A stretch of 47,508 bases of DNA from Acholeplasmataceae bacterium (lineage in GTDB: Bacteria; Bacillota_I; Bacilli_A; Acholeplasmatales; UBA5453): positions 1 through 47,508 of the forward strand of contig JAAYKO010000035.1 in assembly GCA_012522345.1 (NCBI GenBank), written 5' to 3'. How positions within the stretch are numbered: position 1 is the stretch's first letter; every line of letters starts with the position of its first letter. The position numbers and the translations under genes are program-made. The notes under the pieces were generated by a model. It saw only the letters and a program-made list of their open reading frames with translations. It was not told the origin of the DNA and ran no database searches. Positions 36,116 to 43,799 of this stretch are shown one piece after another.

Positions 36116-38691
36116 TTCTTTTTAAAGAGCAATAACACTCCTCCAACTCCTGCCGCTAAAGCAGCACTACCAACAATAGAAGATATCACTATTGTCACAA
36201 TCTTAGCTGTAGAACTTCCTTTTTTAGAACCAATTATTGTTTCATTTAAAAGATTCATCTCTTTTTCTTCAATTAAATTTAAAGCAGTTGAAAGCTCAGC
36301 AAAATTACTATCTTCCTTTAATAGTTCTTTAGCATCATTAACAGCTAAAGCTAAATCATCGAGTTCTTTTTTAGGCGCATACTTCTTCCCTTTTGGAAGT
36401 TTGATTGCTTCTTGTCCTTTGCTATCTTGAGTGTTTTTTAATAAGTCTTCAGCTACACTCAACTTATCTGTAAGCCTAACTTTGAGTTGTTCAAGAGTAA
36501 ATTCTCCTAAAAGTGCCCCTTGTTGAAGCTCTGTTTCTTTTAATAATAGCTCAGCGAGTTGAGCTGTTAAATCAACCGATAATACATATTCACTATCTAA
36601 TAAGTCTTGAGCCATATCCATTGCTTGGTCAAGCGCAGTTAATAAATGTAGGCTCGCAAAATATTTGCCGCTTTCCAGTTCAGTAGCTAGTTTATTTTCT
36701 GCATCGGCAACACTATTTCGATATAAGATAATTCGGTCTAATTCAGCTGCTAAATTAGCTTTTAATTGTTGTTTCTCGGGGCTATCCGGTTCATAATCAC
36801 CAGAGAAAATAGCCATTTGGAAAATTTGGATTTCTAAAAGTAAATTATTTTTTTCTGTTATTAAAACATCTTCATAAACAATTCCTGATAAAAGTTCCTC
36901 TAAGTTAACCAAATAATTATCAAGCCTTGTTAAATCAGCTAAATAAACATACTGTTTGTCGAACAAAAGGTTTTCATAATCTTCAGCTACCAAAACTTCA
37001 TTACGACTAACTTTTGTTTGTTCAATTAAAGTAAAAAGCTCTTCTTTTAGTAATATTTCAGTCATGTTTTCAGGTCTAACAGCTTTGGTCTCCCAAGGTG
37101 GTGCAACCGGCCTTGTCCAATAGCTATCGTTTAATCGCTCCAATGAACTCTCGACCTTAACACTTGGATTTGTCATTGTTCGATAGCTAAAGAAAACACT
37201 ACCTTTTACTACTGGATGAGTAGTCGCATAACGGACTTGTTCAACCAATTCAGCAGTATCTTGCCAATCAGTGTTACTCTCTAAGATGCGGTAAAACCCA
37301 TGACCAATAATTAAATCTACTCCGCCTTGTTCGGCGATATCAGCCCACCAATCAACAATATCAGCAAATGGGGCAACATCGCGATTAAAACCCCAATAAA
37401 CTTGTGGCATTATATAGTGCAACCAACCTTCTAGGACCCATTTTCTTGAATCTGCATATTGCGGCTGATAGTATGACTGACCACCGCGTGTAGGTGAGCC
37501 TAGTGGGTTTGTTTGTTTGTTCGCCCAAATTCCAAAGGGGCTGATTCCAAACTTAATCGAATCGTTTTTATTTTGATTGTGATTTTCAATATACTGAAAA
37601 ACATCTTTTACCATTAAATCGACATTATTCCGACGCCAATCATCACGCGACAAATTATCTGGATTATATTTATCAAAAGCTGACTGGTCTTGACTATTGG
37701 CAGTTCCACCGTAACTATAAAAATAATCATCAAAATGAATCCCATCAATATCATAATTATTCATTAACTCGCCAATAACACTCTTTAAATAAGCTCTTAC
37801 TCGCGGTTCACCTGGATTTAAAATTAAAGCTCCTTCATTATCTTCAATAACTAAATTAGGGTTTTTCTTGGCGAAGTTCTTATCATCTAACAATGCCAAT
37901 TGAACCGCTTTGTCAACCCCTTTTGTATTAGAAACCCGGTAAGGGTTAAGCCAAGCATGCAATTCAATTCCTCTTTCGTGAGCTTCAGTTACCATAAATT
38001 CTAAAATATCCCAATCTAAGCCCTGTCCTTCAGTTCCTCTAATATATCTTGAATATGGGGCATAACTAGATTCATAAAAAGCATCATTCATCGGCCTTAC
38101 TTGGAAAAATATCGCATTCATATTATGAGCCTGAACATTATCAAGAATGTTGAGTAGTTGCCTTTTATATTGGGCATCTGACTCATAGATTTTAACATCA
38201 ATATAACTAACTGTAGCGACCCAAACTCCGCGCATTTCCTCTTTTTCAACATATTCAGGTAATACAATCGGTGTATTTGTCTCGATGTGATTAACTATCG
38301 TTCCATCTCTAATAACATTAGGATATGATTCATCAGTTTTTTTCTCAATTGTTAAATCCTGAATCTTTTCCTCACTTCGCTTGTTTGCAGGATTAACGCT
38401 TCTAACAATAATTCTATATTCACCCTTTACTGTAAGCGTAACTGGATTATCATAAGTACTCCAATCTCGTGGCATATTACCGCTAAAAAGTTTATATTGA
38501 ATAGTTAACGTCTCATCATTTGTCGACAAAGTTATAATGACATTCGAAGTATAAACATCACCTCTCTTTTCGCCACTTAAAGTAATGGTTGGAACTTCTA
38601 CCTCCTCAGCAGCAAAAGTCGCATTTGATCTAAGTCCGACAACTAATGTTAAACTAAAGATTAATATTAATATTTTTTTAATAATTTTCAT
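36112..38691 (-). CDS. Surface-anchored GHL10 (DUF187, DigH-like) glycosidase
   Basis: An 859-residue protein: signal peptide (about 1-28), a beta-sandwich module like the C-terminal domain of hexosaminidases (about 35-115), the GHL10 TIM-barrel domain (about 155-520; MRGVWVATVSYID, DGIHFDDYFYSY, FGISPFGIW), a helical region of about 270 residues, and a C-terminal membrane helix ending LLLFKKK. GHL10 includes Escherichia coli DigH (YddW), which cuts glycan strands lacking peptides, so this enzyme would work after the surface amidase. There is no sortase motif. ATG 38689-38691 was preferred over a TTG one codon upstream. Confidence 0.9.
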   Translation of the reverse strand: MKIIKKILILIFSLTLVVGLRSNATFAAEEVEVPTITLSGEKRGDVYTSNVIITLSTNDETLTIQYKLFSGNMPRDWSTYDNPVTLTVKGEYRIIVRSVNPANKRSEEKIQDLTIEKKTDESYPNVIRDGTIVNHIETNTPIVLPEYVEKEEMRGVWVATVSYIDVKIYESDAQYKRQLLNILDNVQAHNMNAIFFQVRPMNDAFYESSYAPYSRYIRGTEGQGLDWDILEFMVTEAHERGIELHAWLNPYRVSNTKGVDKAVQLALLDDKNFAKKNPNLVIEDNEGALILNPGEPRVRAYLKSVIGELMNNYDIDGIHFDDYFYSYGGTANSQDQSAFDKYNPDNLSRDDWRRNNVDLMVKDVFQYIENHNQNKNDSIKFGISPFGIWANKQTNPLGSPTRGGQSYYQPQYADSRKWVLEGWLHYIMPQVYWGFNRDVAPFADIVDWWADIAEQGGVDLIIGHGFYRILESNTDWQDTAELVEQVRYATTHPVVKGSVFFSYRTMTNPSVKVESSLERLNDSYWTRPVAPPWETKAVRPENMTEILLKEELFTLIEQTKVSRNEVLVAEDYENLLFDKQYVYLADLTRLDNYLVNLEELLSGIVYEDVLITEKNNLLLEIQIFQMAIFSGDYEPDSPEKQQLKANLAAELDRIILYRNSVADAENKLATELESGKYFASLHLLTALDQAMDMAQDLLDSEYVLSVDLTAQLAELLLKETELQQGALLGEFTLEQLKVRLTDKLSVAEDLLKNTQDSKGQEAIKLPKGKKYAPKKELDDLALAVNDAKELLKEDSNFAELSTALNLIEEKEMNLLNETIIGSKKGSSTAKIVTIVISSIVGSAALAAGVGGVLLLFKKK

Positions 38692-38694
38692 CAA

Positions 38695-39906
38695 TTATTC
38701 TCTCCTTAATAATTTTTTTAATTGTTGCATTCCGGCTTCTGAGTTTCCTTTAGAAATAAATGTATTATAAGTGAAAAACACATTGCCTTTAACTTCATCA
38801 TATTGATTCGCGTATTTTAATTGATTAACAATTTCTAGCGGATTTTCAAACTCACCTTCTCTTCCAAGGCGGTAAGCTGCATGCCCGATATAAAGTTCTA
38901 CATTAGTCCCCTTACAAAGCTCAACCCACCACTTAGTCATATCGGCAAATGGCGCTAGTCGATTAGCAAACTCCCAATAAAGTTGAGGGACTATATAATC
39001 AACAAAACCCTCTTTAACCCAACGATAAGAATTCGCGTGCTGGCCAATTCCTGACTCATAAACCCCTGAAGGGTTGTTAGAACCTTTCGGATCACTAGCT
39101 TTAGTCTTCCAAATTCCAAAAGGACTAACTCCAAACTTTAAATTGTTGTTAATTTTTTTAACAGCGTCATAAACCCCTTTTATCACATCATCAACTTGCT
39201 GCTCGCGAAATTCTTCTAAACTTAAACTTTTATCTTTTCTCGCTTCATAACAGGCCAAATCATTATATTTTTCAGCTAATGGGCGATAAGGATAAAAATA
39301 ATCATCAAAATGAATCCCATCAACATCATAGTTTTCAATAATTTCAATCATTGAATCAATAATGTGGTTTTTTACTTCCTCTTTGGCAGGATTTAAAATT
39401 ATTTGTCCTTCAGTATCCAAAACGATTAAATCTGGCCTTCTTTTAGCTAAATTTAAGTCACTACAACTAGCTAACCATTCTGCTTTAGGTATTTTTCCAC
39501 TTTGGGAAACTCGATAGGGATTACACCAAGCATGGAGTTCAATTTTATTTTTATGTGCCTCTTTGATAATCCATTTTAAGGCATCAAACTTTAGCGGATT
39601 ACCTTCCTTACCAACAAAATATCTACTAGTTGGATTTAGCTTTGAGTGATAAAAAGCATCATTGTTAGTTCGCACTTGAAAATAAATAGTATTTAAATTG
39701 TAATCTTTTACGATTTGAATTATTTCCTTTAATTTTTCTTGATACTGCTTTAAGTCTTCAGTTGTAGGTAAATCAATATTAACAACATTAGAAACCCAAA
39801 GTGCTCGCACTGGCTTTTGATTATATTGTAAAGGTATTCGCACCTGTTTATCTGTTTCTAAATATTTAACTGGAACGGTTGGCTCTTTAAATTTGTATAA
39901 TAACAT
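38695..39906 (-). CDS. Cytosolic GHL10 (DUF187, DigH-like) glycosidase
   Basis: A 403-residue protein comprising only the GHL10 barrel: VRALWVSNVVNIDLP, TIYFQVRTNNDAFY, DVDGIHFDDYFYPY, LKFGVSPFGIW and YIVPQLYWEF mirror the secreted enzyme encoded next. It has no signal peptide or membrane helix, so it should act in the cytoplasm on imported glycan fragments. AGGAGGG precedes the ATG. That one operon encodes an outside and an inside version of the same enzyme suggests that oligomers longer than disaccharides are imported. Confidence 0.9.
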   Translation of the reverse strand: MLLYKFKEPTVPVKYLETDKQVRIPLQYNQKPVRALWVSNVVNIDLPTTEDLKQYQEKLKEIIQIVKDYNLNTIYFQVRTNNDAFYHSKLNPTSRYFVGKEGNPLKFDALKWIIKEAHKNKIELHAWCNPYRVSQSGKIPKAEWLASCSDLNLAKRRPDLIVLDTEGQIILNPAKEEVKNHIIDSMIEIIENYDVDGIHFDDYFYPYRPLAEKYNDLACYEARKDKSLSLEEFREQQVDDVIKGVYDAVKKINNNLKFGVSPFGIWKTKASDPKGSNNPSGVYESGIGQHANSYRWVKEGFVDYIVPQLYWEFANRLAPFADMTKWWVELCKGTNVELYIGHAAYRLGREGEFENPLEIVNQLKYANQYDEVKGNVFFTYNTFISKGNSEAGMQQLKKLLRRE

Positions 39907-39973
39907 TTATTTCCCTCCTGTTTATATGTTATCTGACTCTTATTAATAGCTTATTATGATGTTTTTATCATTT

Positions 39974-41113
39974 TTATTTAACAAATGAAATTTGACCCAA
40001 AATTACTGGTTCTCTTGCACCTGTAGCGCTTTTAACATTACTCGGTTTCCCTCGCAAAGTTTCATTTCCTAAAATTGTAAAGGCAATCGCTTCTTTAGCA
40101 TCAACATCCATCTTAAAGTCTGCTGTTGTTAAAACTTTTAATTCTGGCATTAACTTTTGAATTATTTCTAACAAGTACAGATTGTGTGCGCCGCCACCTG
40201 AAGCAATAAGTTCAAAATCGGTTAAGTCTGATGCAACCAGCTTACAGCCAGTTTTGATGGCTTCAGCTGTAAAATGCGTAACTGTCGCAACTAAATCTTC
40301 TTTTGGACAATTTTGGTATTTATTTAATAATTGTTCAGCATAGAAATCACCATAACGTTCCCTACCGGTTGTTTTAGGTGGTAGTTGTTGTAAATAAGAA
40401 TCAGCTAATAATTCTTTTAACAACGGCTCTACGATTTTACCACTTCTTGCAATCAAACCTTGATTATCATAAGGTATTTGATAAAGTTTTTCTACAAAAT
40501 AATTAATTATCATATTTCCTGGGCCAGTGTCAAAAGCAATTACATCATCCAACTTTGCGCCTTTTTTTAAATAAGTAATATTACTAATTCCACCGATATT
40601 TAACATTATCCGATTAGTCTTATCACTTTTAAACAAGCAAAAATCAGCATAGGGGACAAGTGGCGCTCCTTGACCACCTAATGCAATGTCTGCTGTGCGG
40701 AAATTTGAAATTGTATTGATTTTTAAAATATTAGCGAGAACAGAACCATCACCAAGTTGTAGCGTTGAGGCCACTTCAGTTGTTGTTTTTACTGGAATAT
40801 GATAAATCGTTTGTCCATGTGAAGCAACGAAACTAACATCATTAGCTTCAATATTGTTAGCTCTTAAAATCGTTTTAACATATTTTGCATAGAGTTGTGA
40901 GATTTCAAAATTAAGACTTGTCAATGATTTTATATCACTTGTTGCAGGCAAAAATTGAGCTTTTATTCTAGCTTTCATTTCTCGATTGATTGGAAATGTT
41001 TTAAAGTCAATAACTTCTATTTGGCTATCTGTAAATGTGCCTTTAATTTTAACTACCACTACATCTACACCATCTAAAGATGTGCCGCTCATTATCCCAA
41101 TTGCTATTTTCAT
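39974..41113 (-). CDS. anmK: Anhydro-N-acetylmuramic acid kinase
   Basis: A 379-residue cytosolic kinase with the AnmK signatures GIMSGTSLDGVDVV (residues 6-19), SHGQTIYHIP, LGGQGAPLVPYAD, NIGGISNITYL, AFDTGPGNMIIN and ASGGGAHN. AnmK opens the 1,6-anhydro ring and phosphorylates, giving MurNAc-6-phosphate for MurQ. Its presence shows that products of lytic transglycosylases are also used. ATG 41111-41113 was chosen because GGAG lies six bases upstream. It is the first gene of the operon of surface and cytosolic hydrolases, with its own cre-controlled promoter. Confidence 0.96.
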   Translation of the reverse strand: MKIAIGIMSGTSLDGVDVVVVKIKGTFTDSQIEVIDFKTFPINREMKARIKAQFLPATSDIKSLTSLNFEISQLYAKYVKTILRANNIEANDVSFVASHGQTIYHIPVKTTTEVASTLQLGDGSVLANILKINTISNFRTADIALGGQGAPLVPYADFCLFKSDKTNRIMLNIGGISNITYLKKGAKLDDVIAFDTGPGNMIINYFVEKLYQIPYDNQGLIARSGKIVEPLLKELLADSYLQQLPPKTTGRERYGDFYAEQLLNKYQNCPKEDLVATVTHFTAEAIKTGCKLVASDLTDFELIASGGGAHNLYLLEIIQKLMPELKVLTTADFKMDVDAKEAIAFTILGNETLRGKPSNVKSATGAREPVILGQISFVK

Positions 41114-41129
41114 TTTTTTCTCCAATACT

Positions 41130-41135
41130 ATTATA
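41130..41135 (-). promoter_or_regulatory. -10 element of the anmK operon
   Basis: Minus-strand TATAAT, with TTGTAA (four of six matches to -35) at a 16-base spacing. Its predicted leader to the anmK ATG is short, about 10 bases. Confidence 0.6.
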
Positions 41136-41137
41136 AA

Positions 41138-41151
41138 CGGTAACGCTTACA
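41138..41151. promoter_or_regulatory. cre-like site in the anmK promoter
   Basis: Minus-strand TGTAAGCGTTACCG keeps the central AAGCGTT of cre and matches 12 of 14 consensus positions. It sits between the -35 and -10 elements, a position expected to give repression by CcpA. Confidence 0.65.
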
Positions 41152-41195
41152 TTACAAACGAATTTTCCAGTTTTTGATTAAGTTTTTCAATATTG

Positions 41196-41227
41196 GGAAA
41201 ATAAAAAGGGTAAAACAATCACCCTTT
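41196..41227 (-). terminator. Terminator of the RpiR regulator gene
   Basis: Arms AAAGGGT (41205-41211) and ACCCTTT (41221-41227) with a nine-base loop, followed on the minus strand by a T-rich tail TTTTATTTTC. The hairpin overlaps the stop codon of the regulator gene and separates it from the anmK promoter. Confidence 0.85.
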
Positions 41228-42071
41228 AACGTTTAGTCTTTTTAAATGTTTCATAAGTTTTTTCAAGCATTTTTACTGAACGGTCAATATCGACATATGC
41301 ACAATGAGTATAAAGCGCATCAACCATTGATAGTTGTGAAATTCTTGAACTCATCGCTGCCGATCTAAATTCTCCTTCAATTGATGAGGTATATAATACA
41401 ATGTCTGATAAATTCGCCAATGTTGAAGTACCAAACTTAGTAATACTTACTATTTTAGCTTTATTGTCTTTAGCCAATAATGCTGAATTAATTATTTCTT
41501 TTGTCTTCCCAGAATTGGAAATAAATATTGCCACATCTTCTTCATTTAGGAATGAAGCATCGATTAACTGGTCATGAGACTCCCCTTGCGCAATGGCTAA
41601 TTTATTAATTCTTCTGAGCTTCATCTCTAAATCTCGACAAACCAAATATGATGAACCTTTACCATAGATTAGAATTTTTCTCGCACCCATAATAATTTTA
41701 GCGGCATCTTCAACACTTTTTTCATCAAATATTTTTAATGTTTCTTCTAAAATCCTAATATTGTTTTTGATTGCTGTTTTACCGTCTTGATATTTTTTTG
41801 TCAAAATAATATCGTGTTGATAATCACTTTCAGCAATAGTTACATTGGCATTTGATAAAATAAAATCTATTTTAAAATCTTTAAATCCTTTATAGCCCAG
41901 TTTTTGACACATCCTAACAACCGATGCTGGAGAGGTATAAGCTGCTTCTGCAATTTTTTCCACTCCCAAATCGATTACTTCATCTTTGTTTTCAATTAAA
42001 TAGTCTAAAACAGCACGTTCTGATGTGCTTAGACTCTCTTTATTTTTTAACATGCTAAGTAGAACGCTCAT
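41226..42071 (-). CDS. RpiR-family transcriptional regulator, MurR-like
   Basis: A 281-residue regulator: N-terminal helix-turn-helix of the RpiR type (about 1-75, with YTSPASVVRMCQKLGYKGFKDFK) and a C-terminal SIS sugar-phosphate-binding domain (about 110-260: ILIYGKGSSYLVCRDLEMKL and ISNSGKTKEIINSA). MurR of Escherichia coli and Bacillus belongs to this family and senses MurNAc-6-phosphate. Location between the anmK and lct-like operons makes a similar effector likely. ATG 42069-42071 was chosen because GGTGAG lies just upstream; an in-frame extension of ten codons lacks a site. The gene is monocistronic. Confidence 0.92.
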   Translation of the reverse strand: MSVLLSMLKNKESLSTSERAVLDYLIENKDEVIDLGVEKIAEAAYTSPASVVRMCQKLGYKGFKDFKIDFILSNANVTIAESDYQHDIILTKKYQDGKTAIKNNIRILEETLKIFDEKSVEDAAKIIMGARKILIYGKGSSYLVCRDLEMKLRRINKLAIAQGESHDQLIDASFLNEEDVAIFISNSGKTKEIINSALLAKDNKAKIVSITKFGTSTLANLSDIVLYTSSIEGEFRSAAMSSRISQLSMVDALYTHCAYVDIDRSVKMLEKTYETFKKTKR

Positions 42072-42081
42072 ACTCTCACCC

Positions 42082-42095
42082 CTAAAACGTTTCCA
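42082..42095. promoter_or_regulatory. Weak cre-like site at the start of the regulator transcript
   Basis: Minus-strand TGGAAACGTTTTAG has the AAACGTTT core and fits 11 of 14 cre consensus positions. It lies at the predicted transcription start of the RpiR gene. Confidence 0.35.
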
Positions 42096-42100
42096 CTCCA

Positions 42101-42109
42101 ATTATAACA
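42101..42109 (-). promoter_or_regulatory. Extended -10 promoter of the RpiR regulator
   Basis: Minus-strand TGTTATAAT, identical to the elements before the chromate transporter pair and the M29 peptidase. No good -35 is seen. The predicted leader is about 25 bases. Confidence 0.65.
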
Positions 42110-42170
42110 CGTTACATCTAAATATTCATACAATAATGAAGTATTTAATTATTCAAAGGTCTAATTATGG

Positions 42171-42188
42171 TGTAAGTTTTAACTTACA
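42171..42188. repeat. 18-bp palindrome upstream of the regulator
   Basis: TGTAAGTTTTAACTTACA has 8-bp arms around TT. It lies about 65 bases upstream of the -10 element of the regulator gene and has no T tail on the minus side, so an operator is more likely than a terminator. The TGTAA/TTACA ends resemble half sites of some RpiR-family proteins. Confidence 0.5.
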
Positions 42189-42225
42189 AAAAATAAATTC
42201 AGACAATCTATCCTAACTTTAAGAC

Positions 42226-42251
42226 TTAAAAAATCTTTGAAATATTCAAAG
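42226..42251 (-). terminator. Candidate terminator of the lactate dehydrogenase operon
   Basis: CTTTGAA (42235-42241) and TTCAAAG (42245-42251) form a 7-bp, three-base-loop hairpin followed on the minus strand by ATTTTTT. The stem is AT-rich and weak and lies about 155 bases after the dehydrogenase stop, so it may instead be an operator. Confidence 0.4.
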
Positions 42252-42407
42252 TCTATTTAGAAATTTATTCAGTTCTATTTTTGAAAATTTTTTATTTATT
42301 TTATCTTATAACACCTTCAGATAAAAAAAGAAACTAATCTTATAAATTGACACTTTTATAGTATCATTTTCATTATTAGTATCTTCTTTTTTAGTTTTGT
42401 CTATCCG

Positions 42408-43799
42408 CTAGACAATCTTATCTGGATTTAAAATATTGTTAGGGTCAAATATTTTTTTAATCTCGCGCATAAGTTTGATTTGGGTTGCGCCGATTTGTTT
42501 TTCTAAATATGCTTTTTTTGCATAACCGATTCCATGTTCTCCTGAAACAAGACCGCCATTGGCAAATGCTCTATCGTACATAACATCAAAGGCTTCTTTT
42601 AATTTTTGTTGCCAAACATCTTCTTTTAAATCATCTCGACAAAAATAAATATGTAAATTTCCATCACCTACGTGACCAAAATAAGGCATTCTTAAATTAA
42701 GTTTTTTACTAATATCTTGAGTAAATTCCAAATACGAAGCTATTTTTGAGCGTGGTAAGACAACGTCGATTTCATCCATTTCAGTCGTTGAAGCTTTGAT
42801 TGCTTCTAAAAACGCACCTCTAATTGTCCAGACACTATCTTTCCTTTCCTCGGTATCAATTAAATAAACATCAATCGCTCCAAGTTCTAAGCATAATTGG
42901 CTAGCAAGTGTAATATCAGCATCGAGTGCTTCTTTACTAGTTCCATCATAGCTTAGCAATAAATAAGCGTCGTAGTTATCATGAGGCATATGTTTTCCTA
43001 AAAACTCATTGCTATATTTTAAGGAAGTTTGATCAACATATTCAACTGCTGTCGGTGTAACATGTCTTTTTATTAATTCAGGTGCAGCCTCAATCGCTTT
43101 AATACTTGTCTCAAAAGGAGCAAGTAGCGATGTCGAAAACTTTGGTAGTGATGTCAATTTCAAAGTCGCTTCGACAATAATTCCTAATGTTCCTTCGGTG
43201 CCAATAAATAATTCTTTTAAGGGATAGCCGCTTGAGTTTTTAACTACTTTTCCTCCAGTTTTAATAATCTCACCGCTTGGAAGAACAACTTCAAGCCCTC
43301 TAATCCATTCTCTTGTAGTGCCATATTTAATCGCCCTCATTCCGCCAGCGTTTGTAGCAATGGTTCCACCAATCGTCGCTGTTTTCTCACCAGGATCGGG
43401 TCCATAAAATAAATTTTCTTTTTCAACAAAATCATAAATATCTAACATTAAAACGCCCGGTTGAGCCCTTAAAGTCATATTAATTTGATCGAGTTCAATA
43501 ATCTGATTCATCTCTGTTAAATCTAATAAAACTCCGCCTCTAGTTGCGACACAGCCTCCAACAAGACCAGTTCCAGCACCTCTTACAGTTACTGGGATTC
43601 TTTTTTGATTAGCATATTGCATTAATTCTGAGATTTGATATTTATTATCAGCAATTACTCTAATTTCAGGATAAGAAATAATTGTTCCCATTTCATCTTT
43701 TGCGTATTCGCTTTCAATCTCGGTTCCGCTAAAACATTTTTCTTTACCAAATATTGTTTCAAATACTTTAATATCTTCTTGCCCAATTTTATTAAACAT
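42408..43799 (-). CDS. GlcD-type FAD-linked dehydrogenase, probable Etf-dependent (D-)lactate dehydrogenase LctD
   Basis: A 463-residue member of the FAD-linked oxidase (GlcD/LctD) family. The PCMH FAD-binding domain (about 40-220) shows PVTVRGAGTGLVGGCVA and GPDPGEKTATIGGTIATNAGG. The C-terminal cap carries GHVGDGNLHIYF and the ending VSGEHGIGYAKK. Family members oxidise D-lactate, glycolate or similar 2-hydroxyacids. Here it is encoded directly after etfB and etfA, the exact order of lctB-lctC-lctD in Acetobacterium woodii, whose complex drives lactate oxidation with NAD by electron confurcation. D-lactate from MurQ would be the natural substrate. Glycolate or 2-hydroxyglutarate are alternatives. 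Confidence 0.9.
   Translation of the reverse strand: MFNKIGQEDIKVFETIFGKEKCFSGTEIESEYAKDEMGTIISYPEIRVIADNKYQISELMQYANQKRIPVTVRGAGTGLVGGCVATRGGVLLDLTEMNQIIELDQINMTLRAQPGVLMLDIYDFVEKENLFYGPDPGEKTATIGGTIATNAGGMRAIKYGTTREWIRGLEVVLPSGEIIKTGGKVVKNSSGYPLKELFIGTEGTLGIIVEATLKLTSLPKFSTSLLAPFETSIKAIEAAPELIKRHVTPTAVEYVDQTSLKYSNEFLGKHMPHDNYDAYLLLSYDGTSKEALDADITLASQLCLELGAIDVYLIDTEERKDSVWTIRGAFLEAIKASTTEMDEIDVVLPRSKIASYLEFTQDISKKLNLRMPYFGHVGDGNLHIYFCRDDLKEDVWQQKLKEAFDVMYDRAFANGGLVSGEHGIGYAKKAYLEKQIGATQIKLMREIKKIFDPNNILNPDKIV

Larger units (their letters stand above)
42072..42407. other. Intergenic region between the regulator and the lactate dehydrogenase operon
   Basis: These 336 bases hold the regulator's promoter and cre-like site, two inverted repeats listed separately and otherwise AT-rich sequence without an open gene. 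A short inverted repeat TTGTCTA/TAGACAA (42397-42415) overlaps the dehydrogenase stop. Confidence 0.6.

Noticed and set aside
42397-42415. TTGTCTA/TAGACAA hairpin at the dehydrogenase stop as a terminator
   Set aside because: The stem is short and no T run follows on the minus strand.
42408-43799. Glycolate oxidase subunit GlcD as the main call
   Set aside because: glcE and glcF are absent and the gene is coupled to etfB and etfA in the lctBCD order, so an Etf-linked lactate dehydrogenase fits better; glycolate remains only an alternative.
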